A DNA stretch of 64,000 nucleotides from Staphylococcus simulans (GCF_003043455.1 NZ_PZGG01000004.1:1-64000), one strand, 5' to 3'; counted from the first letter of the stretch, positions 8,829 through 17,509 are shown. Translations and numbers: made by a program. The notes: generated by a model from the sequence alone, not told the origin.

Positions 8829-8838
8829 TTACATGTAA
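8829..8838. promoter_or_regulatory. Candidate autoregulatory palindrome of the XRE gene
   Basis: TTACATGTAA is a perfect 10-bp palindrome about 40 nt before the XRE start. It lies between a TCGACA-like -35 (8844-8849) and a GATAAT-like -10 (8819-8824) on the minus strand. The 19-bp spacer is long. The position suits an autorepressor site, but the assignment is inferred. Confidence 0.35.
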
Positions 8839-8905
8839 TTGTCTGTCGACATAATAGCGCAAATTGTCTCCAATTTTGATCATATTGTATATCAGTTGTT
8901 ATTAC

Positions 8906-10102
8906 TCATACTTTTTCGTTAATAAACCCTTCTATTAGCTTCTCTTCTAATTTATTTAAATCGCTCTTAAGAAACTTATCAAACGCTTGTTTAACTTTTT
9001 CTAACACTTCTTCATGACTCATTACGTCTTCATTAGAGTGTGTATAAAAATTCTTAGAGTAAATTGTATGATGTTTGCGTGTTAATTTTTTTCTGAAGAC
9101 TTTAAATACCTTACTATGTTGAAGTGCAATATTAAGCATGTCCGTCCTTACTTCATTTTCTCCTGGACCAATCAATAAAGTAATCCCTGTGAAATGACTA
9201 TTATTCTTAATCTCAAACAGAAGGATTCTACCACTATCAGTCCAAGGGATTTCAGTATTATTTTTCGGCATAATACGGTCTAAATTTTTAGTAGTAAATC
9301 TGATATAACCTTTACTGCTTTGATCTAAGATTAAGTTTTCATGTTCAGGTATATATGCCTGCAGCATTTTAGAAATTTCACTTAATGTATCTGGTTTATA
9401 TTCATAGATTAAATCCAATGCTCTCTTATGTTTGGCATAAATCTCACCACAAATTTTTTCTAATGCTTCGTCTCCCACAATGTGCCTCCTTAAAATATCA
9501 ATATACTGTTCAATAAAATCTACTGCTTGTGGATGCATCATTGCTTTTTTGTTCACTATAGTTTCATCGATGCATTCAATGATTTGGCTATAAGAGATAT
9601 TGGACCATACCTCAACGTTACTTGCTTCCTCACCATGTGGTGTTAAGAATATGAATAACTTTTCATAACTGCTATAGAATTGTTCCACCTTGTCTTGATA
9701 CTTCTTCAATTGATGTTTAGATTCTTTACTCCATATCTTGTTTTCAATCACCACAAGTGTTTGATTTTGTTCTGACACGACTAGTAAGTCAATGTTATTC
9801 CACTCTCGTAATACTTTTGCATCGTCAAAATCATTTAATAATAACTTAAAGGTTGTTTGTTGATCTTTTTTGGACTCTGAACATTCAATATAAGTTCGAA
9901 TTAAACTTTTAATAAAGGCATCATCCAGCCCATGAATCTCATTTGGATTCAATAACCAAGCCAACGTATTACTGTGGCGTATTTCAGTGTTTACGACACC
10001 GAGTATTTCAAACAAATTAAACTGGTTGGAATACTTTTCAATTTCCTTCAAAGAATCAATGTCTTTCAGAAATTCCATTAATGCTTGTTCATCATTATTC
10101 AT
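8906..10102 (-). CDS. PD-(D/E)XK nuclease family protein
   Basis: 398-aa protein of the PDDEXK_4 type. The N-terminus FEILGVVNTEIRHSNTLAWL carries the conserved IRHS block. The nuclease core is NNIDLLVV...LVVIENKI (about residues 103-123), giving the D...ExK catalytic arrangement. The remaining ~270 residues are helical and unassigned. The ATG at 10102 is preceded by CAAGGAGC. It is monocistronic within the AT-rich segment downstream of rlmH. Members of this family occur in phage-defence contexts and as orphan nucleases; the target is unknown. The interrupted DUF262/DUF1524 gene lies 3 kb away. Confidence 0.75.
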   Translation of the reverse strand: MNNDEQALMEFLKDIDSLKEIEKYSNQFNLFEILGVVNTEIRHSNTLAWLLNPNEIHGLDDAFIKSLIRTYIECSESKKDQQTTFKLLLNDFDDAKVLREWNNIDLLVVSEQNQTLVVIENKIWSKESKHQLKKYQDKVEQFYSSYEKLFIFLTPHGEEASNVEVWSNISYSQIIECIDETIVNKKAMMHPQAVDFIEQYIDILRRHIVGDEALEKICGEIYAKHKRALDLIYEYKPDTLSEISKMLQAYIPEHENLILDQSSKGYIRFTTKNLDRIMPKNNTEIPWTDSGRILLFEIKNNSHFTGITLLIGPGENEVRTDMLNIALQHSKVFKVFRKKLTRKHHTIYSKNFYTHSNEDVMSHEEVLEKVKQAFDKFLKSDLNKLEEKLIEGFINEKV

Positions 10103-10421
10103 TCAGCTGCTCCTTGATGTTTTCTTTATCTATATTTAAAGCTTATTTTTGTCAGCTATGCCGTTTATAGACACAACTTCTAATTTATTCATTTATTATA
10201 TCATCAATACTTTCAAATTAAGTATCGCTTTTCTTAAGTTATTTAAGCGGATTTATCCACTTATTTTCATCCATCTTAATAAAGAGAAACATCTACTTTG
10301 TTAGTTATTTCAATTTAGCAACTCTAACTTTATTACATAAAACTAAAAGGTTCTCTATTTATTAAAAAAGTTCTATGAAATTTTTGATTAATAGATTATT
10401 CTATTATTAACAACGTTAAAG
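10103..10421. other. Divergent intergenic region, AT-rich
   Basis: About 320 bases of strongly AT-rich DNA between the minus-strand nuclease gene and the plus-strand membrane-anchored gene. It should hold both promoters, but I cannot place convincing -35/-10 pairs. One TTATCCAC match near 10,253 is isolated and not called as a DnaA site. Confidence 0.5.
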
Positions 10422-10436
10422 ATGGGAGATAGTGTA

Positions 10437-10997
10437 TTGAAAAAGATTTTTGTTAGTTTAGGGATTGTAGCACTTGTAGCTGCATTAGGCATTGCGATTG
10501 TCTTTGCGTATGGCAGCTATAAAGATTTGGAACTGAAAAAAGAAGAAACTAAAGTAGCTGAAGAAAAAGAGAAAAAAGCAAAAGAGAAACAAAAGAAAAA
10601 AGAACAAGAAGACAATCAAAATAACACTGAAGCAGTGAATAGTGAAGAAAGTAATACTCAAGAAGCATATGACCAAACACAAAATGATACTACCGCTTCC
10701 CAAGCACCACAAGCACCTGTAAAAGAAACACAACCTGCACAAGATCAAAACAATAATAATCAAGCATCTTCTAAAAATACATCAGAATCATCAGACAGCT
10801 CTTACGATGCAGATGAGGCTTACGCTAAACAAAAAGAAATGTATGAAAAAGCTGCCAGAGGAGAAATTCCTGAGCCAAGTGCACAACTTTCTGGTGACAA
10901 TTCAAAATTAATGGAACGTGATCCAGGTACGCTTACGAATGATGAAGCTGAACAAAGAGATAGAAGAACGAATGCGATGGAAGCGGAAGGACAATAA
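10437..10997 (+). CDS. Membrane-anchored protein with low-complexity linker (paralogue 1)
   Basis: About 186 aa. An N-terminal membrane segment (FVSLGIVALVAALGIAIVFAY) is followed by a Lys/Glu coiled-coil-like stretch, then a Gln/Asn/Ser/Thr/Pro-rich linker and a charged C-terminus (residues ~130-186). There is no lipobox or sorting signal, so it is probably an uncleaved anchor facing outward. The TTG at 10437 is preferred to the ATG at 10422, because that ATG is part of the ATGGGAG Shine-Dalgarno region, which is 8 nt from the TTG. The next gene has the same architecture, indicating a duplicated pair. Function not recognised. Confidence 0.65.
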   Translation: MKKIFVSLGIVALVAALGIAIVFAYGSYKDLELKKEETKVAEEKEKKAKEKQKKKEQEDNQNNTEAVNSEESNTQEAYDQTQNDTTASQAPQAPVKETQPAQDQNNNNQASSKNTSESSDSSYDADEAYAKQKEMYEKAARGEIPEPSAQLSGDNSKLMERDPGTLTNDEAEQRDRRTNAMEAEGQ

Positions 10998-11036
10998 TTT
11001 AACATTACAATGAACATACACGAGGAGAAATAAAAT

Positions 11037-11609
11037 ATGAATAAACTTTTAATAACTTTATCCGTCGTATTAGTACTCGGAATCATAGGTGCTGTGGGTT
11101 TCTTTGGATACAATAAATATCAAGAAGTCGAATTAGAGAAAAAGAAATTAGAAACACAATTAAAAGAAGCCGAAGAAAATGAGGATAGCGTAAATGATGA
11201 ATCAGAAACTGAGTCTGATAATACTGAGAATATAGGTCAGTCAGATGAAACAACAAATAATAAACAAGAAGCACAAGCTACTGACGGAAGCGAAACTGTT
11301 AAAGTACATGAAGGTTCTTCACAACGAATGACTAGCAAAGATGAGTTCGCACATTTAAAAGTCAACAGAGACAATGTCTTCGATTATTTAATTGCTGCCA
11401 TTAATCAAACTGAAGGCGGGGACGCTTCAAAAATTAAGTTTCAACAACCAGAATTTTCTGCTCAAGGCGAAGGTATATGGAAAATTCCTGCGAATAATAA
11501 ATCAGGACATGGTTCATATACTTTCTTAGTTGAACAAGATGGAACTGTTTCTTTTTGGGATGGCATGATGAATGATAAGTTCGATGAAATACATGTGACT
11601 TTACCTTAA
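11037..11609 (+). CDS. Membrane-anchored protein with PepSY-like C-terminus (paralogue 2)
   Basis: 190 aa: N-terminal membrane anchor (residues 3-22), acidic Glu/Lys coiled-coil region, Ser/Thr/Asn linker, then a compact C-terminal domain from about residue 110. The ending (IWKIPANNKSGHGSYTFLVEQDGTVSFWDG) resembles in pattern the ends of the lipoproteins at 54,720 and 55,954 (aromatic strand, then Y-x-V-x-x-DG-x-V). This suggests a shared small alpha+beta fold. GAGGAG lies 9 nt before the ATG. It starts 39 nt after the preceding paralogue, so the two likely form an operon. Function unknown. Confidence 0.7.
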   Translation: MNKLLITLSVVLVLGIIGAVGFFGYNKYQEVELEKKKLETQLKEAEENEDSVNDESETESDNTENIGQSDETTNNKQEAQATDGSETVKVHEGSSQRMTSKDEFAHLKVNRDNVFDYLIAAINQTEGGDASKIKFQQPEFSAQGEGIWKIPANNKSGHGSYTFLVEQDGTVSFWDGMMNDKFDEIHVTLP

Positions 11610-11617
11610 GTATATAT

Positions 11618-11651
11618 AAGAAGCTGAGAGATGACTCACAGCTTCTTTTTT
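11618..11651 (+). terminator. Intrinsic terminator
   Basis: AAGAAGCTG / CAGCTTCTT stem with a 12-nt loop and a following T run, directly after the second membrane-anchored gene. Confidence 0.85.
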
Positions 11652-11689
11652 ATATCTTCGCTACCATTTTGATTTTCTTTTAGGATAAT

Positions 11690-11726
11690 TAAAAAGCTAC
11701 AAACAACGATTTGTTGTTCATAGCTT
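11690..11726 (-). terminator. Minus-strand terminator of sqr (copy 1 of a repeated hairpin)
   Basis: On the minus strand AAGCTATGAACAAC pairs with GTTGTTTGTAGCTT and runs into a T tract. A near-copy of the whole element follows the serine protease gene at 15,087-15,123. Confidence 0.75.
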
Positions 11727-11761
11727 AAAAATACATATTGAATATCAGTTTTTATAAAAGA

Positions 11762-12955
11762 TCACATTAACCCTTTTAACATACCGTACCAGTACATTCT
11801 TGGTAAGATATCTTTCTTCAAGATATACATACTTCTACGTTCTTTAGCTTGGTTAAACGGCATCGTTTCTCTTGGTTTCTTATTATAGTCGAACTCAGCT
11901 AACATCATTGTGTTATAACTTGTCACGATTGGACATGATGTATAACCATCATAATGATGTGTCAGCATTTCTTGATTCATGACTTGTAGTAAGTTATTCA
12001 CAACGACTGGTGCTTGTTTTCTAATTGCGGCACCTGTTTTAGATGTCGGTGAGTTAGAAGCATCGCCTAATGAGAAGACATTGCTGTATGTCTTGTGCTG
12101 CATTGTCGTAGGATCAATATCTACCCAACCTGCATCATCTGCTAGCGCACTGTCTTTAATAACATCTAAAGGTCCCATTGGCGGTGTGACATGTAACATC
12201 TCATAATCTAATGTTTTAGTCTCACCTGTTTGTAAGTTTTCAAATGTTGCTTTTCTTTGTTCGCCATCAATTGCGATCAGATTGTGTTGATAATCTACAT
12301 CAATATTTCTTTCTTCCACAATACGCTCTAATGGTTTTTTATATTTCTCTACATCGAAAATCGCAGGTTTAGCACTTTCAAAGATAACATTCGCTTGGTT
12401 ACGCATATTATGTTTTCTGAAATAATCATCAGCTAAAAACATAATTTTCATTGGTGCGCCGCCACATTTAACTGTTGTGTTAGGGTTTGTGAATATGGCA
12501 TTGCCACCTTTAAAGTTAGACAATTGATTCCATGTCTCTTTCGCATACTCTGGTGCATAGTTAGAGCACACACCATTTTTCCCAATATTTTCTTTGAGTC
12601 CTTTCACATCAGACCAATTAACTTGTAAGCCTGGACATACCACTAAATAGTCATAACTGACTTGTTTCTCGTTATCTAATTGGATGTTGTTTTCTTCAGG
12701 GTTAAATCGCTGAACAGCTTGTTTAATCCAATCTACACCGTTAGGAAGTACTTGTTTCATACTTTTACGTGTAGATTCTAATGTTGATACACCAGCGCCT
12801 ACTAATGTCCATAACGGTTGATAATAATGATCTGACGCTGGATCAACAATTGCGATTTGTCCTTTTAAATCTTTCCTCTGTCTTAAAAGTCGTGCTGCCA
12901 CTGTGATACCAGCTGTACCGCCACCTATAATAACTACTTTATAATGTTGAGCCAT
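11762..12955 (-). CDS. sqr: Sulfide:quinone oxidoreductase
   Basis: 397-aa FAD-dependent membrane-associated oxidoreductase that oxidises sulfide and passes electrons to the quinone pool. The dinucleotide-binding motif VVIIGGGTAGITVAARLL is at the N-terminus, and three conserved Cys positions are visible (VCPGLQ, VKCGGAPM, TSCPIVT). FSLGDAS near residue 290 is the second FAD contact. The ATG at 12955 is used; a GTG at 12964 overlaps the AAAGGAAC ribosome binding site. Two CsoR/CstR-type operators flank its promoter. In S. aureus sqr belongs to the cst operon; here no cstR, cstA or cstB is adjacent, so a repressor would act in trans. Confidence 0.85.
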   Translation of the reverse strand: MAQHYKVVIIGGGTAGITVAARLLRQRKDLKGQIAIVDPASDHYYQPLWTLVGAGVSTLESTRKSMKQVLPNGVDWIKQAVQRFNPEENNIQLDNEKQVSYDYLVVCPGLQVNWSDVKGLKENIGKNGVCSNYAPEYAKETWNQLSNFKGGNAIFTNPNTTVKCGGAPMKIMFLADDYFRKHNMRNQANVIFESAKPAIFDVEKYKKPLERIVEERNIDVDYQHNLIAIDGEQRKATFENLQTGETKTLDYEMLHVTPPMGPLDVIKDSALADDAGWVDIDPTTMQHKTYSNVFSLGDASNSPTSKTGAAIRKQAPVVVNNLLQVMNQEMLTHHYDGYTSCPIVTSYNTMMLAEFDYNKKPRETMPFNQAKERRSMYILKKDILPRMYWYGMLKGLM

Positions 12956-13012
12956 CTTTAACACGTTCCTTTATTTAATAATTGATGACTGTTCTAGATT
13001 CATTTCTTAAAT

Positions 13013-13071
13013 ATACCTATAGGGGTATATTAGAATATATATTACCATTTGTCAAATACCCCTATGGGTAT
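13013..13071 (-). promoter_or_regulatory. sqr promoter with two CsoR/CstR-type operators
   Basis: ATACCTATAGGGGTAT (13013-13028) and ATACCCCTATGGGTAT (13056-13071) are near-palindromes with the TACCCC/GGGGTA half-sites bound by CsoR-family repressors, including the persulfide sensor CstR. Between them on the minus strand lie a perfect TTGACA (13055-13050), a 17-bp spacer and TAATAT (13032-13027). One site abuts the -35 and the other overlaps the -10, so binding would block RNA polymerase. That CstR is the regulator is inferred from the downstream sqr gene. Confidence 0.8.
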
Positions 13072-13204
13072 TATTTTTATCTCAATGACATATACATAAA
13101 AGATTCTATTTAATATTACAAAAAATAATCCTATTATATATTTTACCCTCACTGTTACAAGAAACACTTAATCAACAAATCTTAAAACAAAAAGACAACT
13201 ATTC

Positions 13205-13234
13205 TTGATCTTCTTTAATTGTATTTATACAATT
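13205..13234 (+). promoter_or_regulatory. Promoter and overlapping operator of the DUF262 gene
   Basis: TTGATC (13205-13210), a 17-bp spacer and TACAAT (13228-13233) make a good sigma-A promoter 38 nt before the start. A perfect 8-2-8 inverted repeat, AATTGTAT-tt-ATACAATT (13217-13234), covers the -10 and suggests repressor control. No cognate regulator is adjacent. Confidence 0.6.
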
Positions 13235-13271
13235 AAATTAATGAAATACAATTCACATAAAGAGGTGTAAT

Positions 13272-14960
13272 ATGGATTCTTTACTAAAAGCTGATGACAA
13301 AAAATTAAATGAATATTTATTGCTATCAAATGGAAAGTTTAACATCCCTTATACTCAAAGACCTTATGAATGGAGCAATTCACAAGTTGAGAGACTTTTT
13401 AATGACATAATTGCTATTCATCAAGGCGATAAAGAACAACACATCTTAAACTTTATAACTATTTATCTAGAAGATGATCACCAAAATATTTATGATGGTC
13501 AACAAAGAACCGTTACGCTTTTATTATTTATATGTGCAATTATCGACAAAATCAGTAAAATGGGCGATGTCTCTACCGCTAATAAATTGAAAGAAGAATT
13601 TATAAAAAAGGATGATTGGAGACATAACTCAGCGAATAATACCAAAATCATTTTCACTAAAAATGAGACAAACGAATTTTTCGAGAGTTACATTATTGAT
13701 AATCAAGAAAATATAGACATCAGCATTTCAGATCATGAAAAGTAATTGAAATCTAATTATGATTATTTAAAAAAGTTGATTAATGAGTATGTTGAAAAAA
13801 ACCATCTAAGTGTAACAGATTTTCCTCTAACTATAGAAAATATTACCGAAAAAATGTACGTAATCATATTAGAGACACCTAACGAAGACATTGCTAATCA
13901 AATGTTTGAAACTTTGAATAATATTGGAAAAAAATTAGTTGATTTTTATGTATTGAAAAATGAATGTGTGAAAAAAATATCTGAAAGTGAAACCTCTAGA
14001 TATTGGAATGAAATTGAAGCCAATACTGATTTATTAGACAAGAAAAAGTTTTTAACACAATTTATCTCGATTTATAATGGGAAAACATCTAATCAAAAAG
14101 TTTATGAAACCATTGAAAGATTAAAAAAACTAAAAAATCCTCAAGCTGTGCGAGAATTATTAGAGGATATGAAAAGTGTATCTAAGTACTTTTTTGAACT
14201 TCACGAGCCTGAACAACGTAAGAATACAAATGATTCAAAGGAAGATTTATCAGATTATATTAAATTAGTAGAAAGCTTAAAGATTTTTAATGCTATACAA
14301 TATAGACCGGTTATTTTAGCGATGAATCTAAAGCGTTATAGTTTAAAAGATATTAACCAAGTTTTACAAGTATGCTTAACTATTCAAATCAGAAATATCT
14401 TTATTGCAAATGACAGCCCTAATAAACTTGAAAATTTTTACCCTGATTTAGCGAAAAAGATATACGAAAGCCATAAAAATATTACCTCACCTATCATTTC
14501 AGAATTACAAAATAAAATCATTTCAGATAACCAAACAATACAGTATTCTAAGCAACTACGCATATCAAAAAGTGATGGTAAAAAAATAAGATATATCCTC
14601 AAAACAATTTATGACCTTGCCTTTAGCAATGAAATGATTGTTAATAGCAACACGCAATATGTAAACTTAGAACATATCTTACCTCAAAACCCAAAAGAAT
14701 GTAGCAAGTGGAGAAAAGAATTTGATGAAAAAAGCTTTGATGATTATATTAATTCTCTTGGGAATCTTACATTAATTCTTGGTAAAAAGAATTCTTCTCT
14801 TGGAAACAAAGAATTCTATGAAAAGAGAGTCTTGTTAAAAGAAAGCAAAATCTCTCAAAATCATGAAATTGCTGATAACGATTCGTGGGGTAAAAAAGAG
14901 ATTGAAGATAGAACTGAGTATTTAGCGAATAAAATTATACAAATTTGGAAGAAGAATTAA
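13272..14960 (+). pseudogene. DUF262/DUF1524 (GmrSD-like) endonuclease interrupted by an in-frame stop
   Basis: One reading frame of 562 codons cut by a single TAA at 13743-13745. The first part (157 aa) holds the start of a DUF262 (GmrS-like) domain, with FNIPYTQRPYEWS and the DGQQRTVT nucleotide-binding motif. The second part (from a TTG at 13746, no convincing ribosome binding site) completes it and ends in a DUF1524 His-Asn-His nuclease domain (LEHILPQNP, NSLGNLTLILGKKNSSLGN). Such proteins are type IV restriction enzymes that cut modified phage DNA. The break falls inside the first domain, not at a boundary, and no frameshift is involved, so this looks like a point nonsense mutation. A sequencing error or suppression is possible. 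AGAGGTG precedes the ATG. Confidence 0.8.
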
Positions 14961-14985
14961 TTTCAATTTATCTAACTTAAAAACT

Positions 14986-15035
14986 GCTCTATATCATTGC
15001 TGTAAAACCTTTAACAGCGATGATATGGAGCTTTT
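14986..15035 (+). terminator. Intrinsic terminator after the DUF262/DUF1524 gene
   Basis: GCTCTATATCATTGCTG pairs with CAGCGATGATATGGAGC (two G-U pairs) around a 12-nt loop, followed by TTTTAT. Confidence 0.8.
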
Positions 15036-15086
15036 ATAATTCTCTTTAATACTCTCAAAACAATATTTTTTCATTTGTCCGTAACT

Positions 15087-15123
15087 AAAAAAGCTACAAA
15101 CAACTTCACATTGTTCGTAGCTT
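15087..15123 (-). terminator. Minus-strand terminator of the serine protease gene (copy 2)
   Basis: AAGCTACGAACAA / TTGTTTGTAGCTT stem on the minus strand followed by a T run. Stem, U-tract and the downstream ACATAT context match the terminator after sqr at 11,690-11,726. Confidence 0.75.
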
Positions 15124-15160
15124 AAAATACATATATTGGAATCAAAATTTCTATCACATT

Positions 15161-16837
15161 TTACTTAATGTTCTTGATAACTTCTTGGCGCAATTTACCT
15201 CTTAATTCTGCCATCGTATTCAGGTTGTACTTTTGATATTCTCCTGAAGCAATTCTAAAAGCATGTACACCTAATACTTCATTTTTACTATTTAATACTG
15301 CCCCACCTGAAGAACCCGGATCAGCCATCATCTGATAATAACCAATAGGGTTCACATTACGTGCCATCATAGAGTATTTACCAGTTGAATAGTACATCGT
15401 ACCCATTGGATCATTTTTAAACTTTCCAGCGGGTAAACCATAATGATACATACGGATGGGTGTATTTGCTTTGATTTTCGTAATTGATGCTTCTGGTGCG
15501 ATTTTACGTACTGTCATATATTTAGATAAATCTTCTTTCGTATATAACAAAGCGACATCTCCATATTGAAGCATCTTAACGCCAGTAACGGTAACAGTAC
15601 GCGCCACTTTTGAACCTTCTCGTAATAAATCTATTCTTAGATTTTGTACTTTTGAAGGTGTCATCGGTTTACGTGCTTGTGAATCGTTAACCACATGATT
15701 CGCAGTTAGAATTGTGTGTTTTCCAATTGCGGTACCTGTGCCATAAGTCAACTTTTTAGTCGTTGGATTATAGTTAAACACCGTCGCAATATTAGCTGCT
15801 TTAGCTGTTGTATGATTAATCGTTACGCCTTTATTACCAGACGCTTTCATAATTTTTAATGCATCATTAATACCTGATGCATAGGTAGTCTGCCCGAAGT
15901 CTCGAACATTCTCGCTACCAGGTATATCTTTTGGCCAACGTTTAGGTGCTTGATTATAGTAATTACTTACTGATGCTTTTGGCGCAACCTTTGGTACTGG
16001 CTTTGGAGCTGCTTTAGGTTTCGTTGTGACTACTACTGTTTTCTTTTTAACAGGTGCTTTCTTAGCTGTTGTAGATAACAATTGAACTTTTTTCTTTGGC
16101 ACTGCTGATGCTTTCTTCTTAGAAACAACCGGTGCCTTCTTCTTACTTACGGTTTTAGCTTTTGGTTTTGATTTAGTATTTGCTTTTGGTTTCGCTTTCA
16201 CTGCTTTAGATTTTAACACCACTTTAGATTTCTTAGTTACAGTTACTTTTTTAGTAACTTTTTTAGCAGTTGGTTTAGACTTTTTAACTGAGCTTGATAA
16301 GTGTTGTGGTTTGATACCTTTTGGACTCGTATAAGTCGTTTTAGCCTTTGTTTGTTTAACTTTTAGAGGTGCTGCTTTTGTTGATTTAACTGGTTGAGTT
16401 TTAACTGGAGCTGCTTTTTTAATACTTTTAACTGGTGGCGATACTTTAGTATTCTGTTTTGTGATTACATTAGATGTTTTTTGAAGTGATTTATTAGGTA
16501 CAATCGGAGCTGTTTGTACCGCTTCAGTTGATACAACTTGAGGTTGTTTTAACTCTGGCTGTTGCTTTGGCATTACTGGAGAATTTGGAGCTTCAACGTT
16601 GTTTTGTGTAGAAAGTTGCGGCTCATTCTGTGAGAGGTTTGTAACTGGTTCATCGTTTACATTAGCTTCTGCTTTATCAGACGTAACAGCTGCTCTCTGA
16701 TCAACTTGTTTCTCGAACTCTTGATTCGTTTCTGATGCATATGCGTTGTTATTTTGAAACACTAACACGCAACCCATGAACATTAAAATTAATAAAAAAC
16801 TGTATACATATTTACCCATTGAGAATCCTTGATTCAT
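15161..16837 (-). CDS. Secreted trypsin-like serine protease with long Lys-rich linker
   Basis: 558 aa. A signal peptide (YSFLLILMFMGCVLVF, probable cleavage after NNNAYA near residue 36) is followed by ~270 residues rich in Lys, Ala, Pro, Thr and Val with repeated KKKA/VPKKK-type units. The C-terminal ~240 residues are an S1B-like (glutamyl endopeptidase/V8-type) domain with the triad His381 (TANHVV), Asp427 (YGDVALL) and Ser510 (DPGSSGGAV). No LPXTG or membrane tail is present, so attachment, if any, would be through the basic linker, perhaps to teichoic acids (inference). ATG 16837 and an in-frame ATG at 16819 (AAGGA upstream) are both plausible. V8-family proteases normally have short propeptides, so the linker is unusual. 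Confidence 0.8.
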   Translation of the reverse strand: MNQGFSMGKYVYSFLLILMFMGCVLVFQNNNAYASETNQEFEKQVDQRAAVTSDKAEANVNDEPVTNLSQNEPQLSTQNNVEAPNSPVMPKQQPELKQPQVVSTEAVQTAPIVPNKSLQKTSNVITKQNTKVSPPVKSIKKAAPVKTQPVKSTKAAPLKVKQTKAKTTYTSPKGIKPQHLSSSVKKSKPTAKKVTKKVTVTKKSKVVLKSKAVKAKPKANTKSKPKAKTVSKKKAPVVSKKKASAVPKKKVQLLSTTAKKAPVKKKTVVVTTKPKAAPKPVPKVAPKASVSNYYNQAPKRWPKDIPGSENVRDFGQTTYASGINDALKIMKASGNKGVTINHTTAKAANIATVFNYNPTTKKLTYGTGTAIGKHTILTANHVVNDSQARKPMTPSKVQNLRIDLLREGSKVARTVTVTGVKMLQYGDVALLYTKEDLSKYMTVRKIAPEASITKIKANTPIRMYHYGLPAGKFKNDPMGTMYYSTGKYSMMARNVNPIGYYQMMADPGSSGGAVLNSKNEVLGVHAFRIASGEYQKYNLNTMAELRGKLRQEVIKNIK

Positions 16838-16992
16838 CAGACCTCATCCCCTTATTTCTATCTATGAAATGGGCACACCCTTATTTCCTCATAAGCATAT
16901 CCTTTTTAACTAGGTATAGCAATATATTTTTAAAGATTTAATTGACTATTTTTAGTAGTTAAAATAAGTAAGCGATATCGGATAATAATTAA

Positions 16993-17041
16993 AAAAATTC
17001 GATTGAGAAATAACCGTTAGGTTATCTCATCAACCGAATTT
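16993..17041 (-). terminator. Minus-strand terminator
   Basis: AAATTCGGTTGATGAGATAA pairs imperfectly with the following arm ending in CGAATTT, then a run of T on the minus strand. It ends transcription from the MMPL remnant. Bases 16838-16992 should carry the protease promoter, but I cannot place it. Confidence 0.7.
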
Positions 17042-17099
17042 ATGAGGTTTCTATTCATGATTATGAAATAGTAATTGAGTCATTATTTTATTTATAACG

Positions 17100-17455
17100 T
17101 CACTGCTTTGTCTCATGTCCTTTTTGATCTACCACGTAGTCTTGAGGTGGCATCATTGATTCTAAGGCATGTCCTTCTATATCTACTTTTGGAAGGATAT
17201 GTTTCAACCATTTTGGTAAGTACCATGATGCTTTACCAAAGAGTACTGTAAGTGCTGGAATAATCATTAATCTAACGACAAACGCATCAAACAGTACACC
17301 AAACGCTAACGCAATACCCATTGTTTTAATCATGACATCTTCTTGCGTTACGAATGCCATGAATACACTGAACATAATCAGTGCAGCTGCGATGATAACT
17401 GGACCACTTTCTTTAATACCTACTTTGATTGAATGCAAAACTTAAACTTGAGCAT
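17100..17455 (-). pseudogene. MMPL-family transporter remnant (internal deletion)
   Basis: The readable part (17100-17438, ~112 codons) is the C-terminal end of an RND/MMPL lipid transporter (SGPVIIAAALIMFSVFMAF, MGIALAFGVLFDAFVVRLMIIPA); intact members are ~700-800 aa. Going upstream in that frame a TAA occurs two codons before 17438. A perfect AGGAGGT ribosome binding site and an ATG (17455) with four Met-Leu-Lys-Phe-like codons lie just upstream in another frame. This looks like the original gene start joined to its end by a large internal deletion, but that is inference. Confidence 0.75.
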
Positions 17456-17509
17456 ATATAACTACCTCCTAAATTATGATATATTTACCATCATTAAATA
17501 GGATTTCAA

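Noticed and set aside
10250-10262. TTATCCACT as a DnaA box
   Set aside because: Single isolated match, expected by chance in AT-rich DNA of this length.
10485-10763. Minus-strand Phe/Leu-rich reading frame opposite the membrane-anchored gene
   Set aside because: It is the antisense image of the Lys/Glu-rich coding strand, with no ribosome binding site.
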